Assembly (NCBI GenBank): GCA_017646555.1
Contig: JAGCMG010000116.1
Coordinates: 1-5,618, forward strand
DNA length: 5,618 nucleotides
Source of the DNA: Clostridia bacterium
GTDB lineage: Bacteria > Bacillota > Clostridia > Christensenellales > Borkfalkiaceae
Direction of reading: 5' to 3'
Positions 5,557 to 5,618 of the stretch are shown here, piece after piece; the first letter of the stretch is position 1, and each line of letters starts with the position of its first letter. Position numbers and translations under genes: made by a program. The notes under the pieces are model-generated. The model was not told the DNA's origin. It saw only the letters and a list, made by a program, of their open reading frames with translations, and did no database searches.

Positions 5557-5618
5557 GTGAAAGAAAAAACTTTTTTAATTGAACAAAAAATTTTATCGCC
5601 TTACGCACTTAAAACTGC
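5557..5618 (+). CDS. 5' end of a GTG-started gene, likely dGTPase-family (HD-domain) hydrolase
   Basis: Only the first 20 codons and two more bases are inside the window. GTG at 5557 is preceded by ATAGGG (5545-5550) with a 6-base spacing. An in-frame TAA at 5533-5535 leaves no other ATG, GTG or TTG start between it and the window edge, so the start is well supported. The peptide begins VKEKTFLIEQ (the first residue is Met when translated), and KILSPYALKT follows. From memory, an LSPYA motif about a dozen residues from the N-terminus, followed by a Lys/Ser-rich stretch, is characteristic of the bacterial deoxyguanosinetriphosphate triphosphohydrolase-like family. That family hydrolyses dNTPs to the nucleoside and triphosphate. 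In many clostridia this gene precedes dnaG and the major sigma factor gene, which could be tested just to the right. The HD metal-binding residues lie outside the window, so the family call is tentative although the reading frame is firm. Confidence 0.6.
   Translation, partial: MKEKTFLIEQKILSPYALKT

Noticed and set aside
1..5618. A novel defence, mobile or otherwise undescribed multi-gene system.
   Set aside because: Every complete long frame belongs to a known housekeeping or transporter family. No transposase, integrase, repeat array, tRNA or terminal repeat was seen, and no intergenic gap exceeds about 180 bases.

Overview
The window looks like ordinary chromosomal housekeeping DNA from an AT-rich member of the Firmicutes, most likely an uncultured Clostridia-type lineage. 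The evidence is the style of the fructose-bisphosphate aldolase and GAPDH proteins, the GGAGG-type ribosome binding sites, the consensus sigma-A promoters in very AT-rich intergenic DNA, and an apparent dGTPase-like gene start. The standard bacterial code fits: azlD ends in TGA and no reading frame needs TGA to be read as tryptophan. I cannot name a genus from this sequence.

Layout. (1) 1-945, minus: class II fructose-bisphosphate aldolase, cut by the left window edge a few residues before its C-terminus. (2) 946-1107: a divergent intergenic region with a near-consensus extended -10 promoter for the aldolase and a weaker promoter for the next gene. (3) 1108-2223, plus: an M29-family metallo-aminopeptidase. 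(4) 2224-2378: a strong promoter, a small hairpin at the predicted 5' end of the mRNA and a strong ribosome binding site, all serving gap. (5) 2379-3398, plus: glyceraldehyde-3-phosphate dehydrogenase. (6) 3399-3525: the convergent junction, with a strong hairpin terminator that can work in both directions and a weaker one for the minus-strand operon. (7) 5378 down to 3526, minus: a three-gene operon of a Cof-type HAD phosphatase, AzlC and AzlD, transcribed from a good promoter at 5409-5437. (8) 5557-5618, plus: the first 20 codons of a GTG-started gene that resembles the N-terminus of dGTPase-family HD hydrolases.

How the genes fit together. fba and gap catalyse adjacent stretches of lower glycolysis and gluconeogenesis. 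Both show strong promoters and strongly biased codon choice, so both are probably highly expressed. The aminopeptidase between them releases amino acids from peptides. AzlC and AzlD together form a branched-chain amino acid exporter. The HAD phosphatase cotranscribed with them has no substrate that can be read from its sequence. I found no mobile element, CRISPR array, tRNA, rRNA, phage gene or convincing undescribed system. The findings below are therefore modest regulatory and organisational points.
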